From Amyelois transitella (Eukaryota; Arthropoda; Insecta; Lepidoptera; Pyralidae), in the NCBI RefSeq assembly GCF_032362555.1, contig NC_083527.1:1178001-1242000 (forward strand): a DNA stretch of 64,000 nucleotides, given 5' to 3'. This document shows, one piece after another, positions 63,354-64,000 of the stretch. Every line of letters begins with the position of its first letter. Position 1 is the first letter of the stretch. The translations under genes and the position numbers were made by a program. Under the pieces are notes generated by a model. That model had not been told where the DNA came from. It saw nothing but the letters and a program-made list of their open reading frames with translations, and ran no database searches.

Positions 63354-64000
63354 TTATAGGCCAGACCTCTGGCTGGCACAGTTTCTCATAAAAACGTTCT
63401 GGGACTCCAATCATAAACGAAGAGTAGTCTCTTTCCGTTTTAGGTGTTATTTTCTCAACCTTTACAGATACTTCTTGACCGCAGACTTTTTTCACGTATC
63501 TTTCCATAGCTTCTGTAGTAGTCTCTTTGTTTAATCGCCAAACGTGTAGATATTTTTTCTTTTCTGTTCCTTGGATATCTAAGATATTGGCGCTTCCTCC
63601 TTTTTTAACTTCGGTGTTATGGTGTCTAGCCTTTCTCTTAGTTACCTGTATCCAATCATTTCTATTGTTCAGTTCCTGAGTTGATATATCTGTATCATTG
63701 TTCGGGTCTCTGCTCACGGACTGCGAACTGATAATAATAGGCTTTGATATGGCTTGAGTATATTTAGTTACTAGCGTTTTTTTCGCTGGTTTCGTGGCCA
63801 CACATGTAACCGCTTCTACCGTCGATTTGCTTTGCTTGTTACCTACTTGTGTCTGTTGTTTTTTCATCTTCGGAGCCTCTGCAATCTCTGTTTTACTATC
63901 AGCTAAGCAGTCTTCTAAATATTTATTCCTGTCTTTTAGTAATTTCACCATATTTTCCAGACCCTCCACTAAGTTATTTTTTTCCAGGGCTACCGCCAGT
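63289..64000 (-). CDS. Non-LTR retrotransposon ORF1 (partial, open at right edge)
   Basis: The frame ends at 63289 and stays open to the window edge. It starts with a charged, coiled-coil-like stretch (KLLKDRNKYLEDCLADSK), then a basic linker rich in Lys, Thr and Ser, then a folded C-terminal part (YLHVWRLNKETTTEAMERYV to VNVEYSEW-like end) seen in ORF1 of insect Jockey/CR1-type elements. It should bind element RNA. No zinc knuckle is visible in this portion. The true start lies outside the window. Confidence 0.85.
   Translation of the reverse strand, partial: LAVALEKNNLVEGLENMVKLLKDRNKYLEDCLADSKTEIAEAPKMKKQQTQVGNKQSKSTVEAVTCVATKPAKKTLVTKYTQAISKPIIISSQSVSRDPNNDTDISTQELNNRNDWIQVTKRKARHHNTEVKKGGSANILDIQGTEKKKYLHVWRLNKETTTEAMERYVKKVCGQEVSVKVEKITPKTERDYSSFMIGVPERFYEKLCQPEVWPINVEYSEWIFFRRPFNKSRESL

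Larger units (their letters stand above)
60309..64000 (-). mobile_element. Jockey/CR1-like LINE, 3' part, apparently intact
   Basis: The sense strand runs from right to left: ORF1, overlapping ORF2, about 55 bases of 3'UTR and a tail of seven AAAT units (60336-60309). The 5' end and hence a target-site duplication lie beyond the window. The tail abuts a degraded gypsy-type remnant into which it inserted. Confidence 0.9.

Overview
The window is moth or butterfly (Lepidoptera) genomic DNA. It is AT-rich, its genes are split by GT-AG introns, and it is crowded with short interspersed elements, a (TATG)n-tailed LINE family, Helitron-like elements and a Jockey/CR1-like LINE. The protein genes are insect-type sugar transporters and a cuticle-type ZP-domain protein. 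The sequence alone does not support a more precise taxon.

Layout. (1) 1-5250: the first five coding exons of a Tret1-like sugar transporter (transporter 1, minus strand), running off the left edge. (2) 5250-9050: intergenic, repeats only. (3) 9055-17520: a complete nine-exon transporter (transporter 2, minus strand, 490 aa by my splicing), with a decayed copy of its last exon just beyond its 3' end and a duplicated, internally deleted copy of its promoter and exon 2 at 17699-18195. (4) 18200-21030: intergenic, AT-rich. (5) 21031-26972: a ZP-domain membrane protein (minus strand, 563 aa from two coding exons). Its ATG lies directly after a splice acceptor, so a 5'UTR exon lies further right; a candidate with a TATA box is at 43407-43619. 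(6) 27000-51900: no coding gene seen, many transposable elements. (7) 51915-58785: a complete eight-exon transporter (transporter 3, plus strand, 486 aa) with a polyadenylation signal. (8) 59450-64000: an apparently intact non-LTR retrotransposon (minus strand, ORF2 complete, ORF1 cut by the window edge) whose 3' tail abuts a degraded Ty3/gypsy-type pol remnant.

The three transporters are paralogs of the MFS sugar-porter family. Their exon lengths and phases match closely (230, 321 or 164+157, 218 and 183 nt), so they are a dispersed cluster made by gene duplication. They probably carry trehalose or other sugars across the plasma membrane of haemolymph-facing or gut cells; substrate is inferred from family only. 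Three exon relics show further duplication and decay.

The most abundant element, called SINE-A here, occurs as about 55 full or partial copies. It starts GTGCCG, ends in a (TATG)n tail, lacks a tRNA-like head, and its 3' end closely resembles the coding 3' end of a (TATG)n-tailed LINE (LINE-R here) also present in the window. Other families are SINE-B and SINE-C (tRNA-like heads), family D ((ATTCT)n tail) and HEL (Helitron-like). Many copies are nested, some with clear target-site duplications. I found no convincing novel multi-gene system. The most unusual signals are the SINE-A/LINE-R relationship, palindromic tail-less SINE-A derivatives, a transporter-2-specific intron that carries a SINE, the exon relics, and a perfect 23-bp hairpin in a transporter 3 intron.
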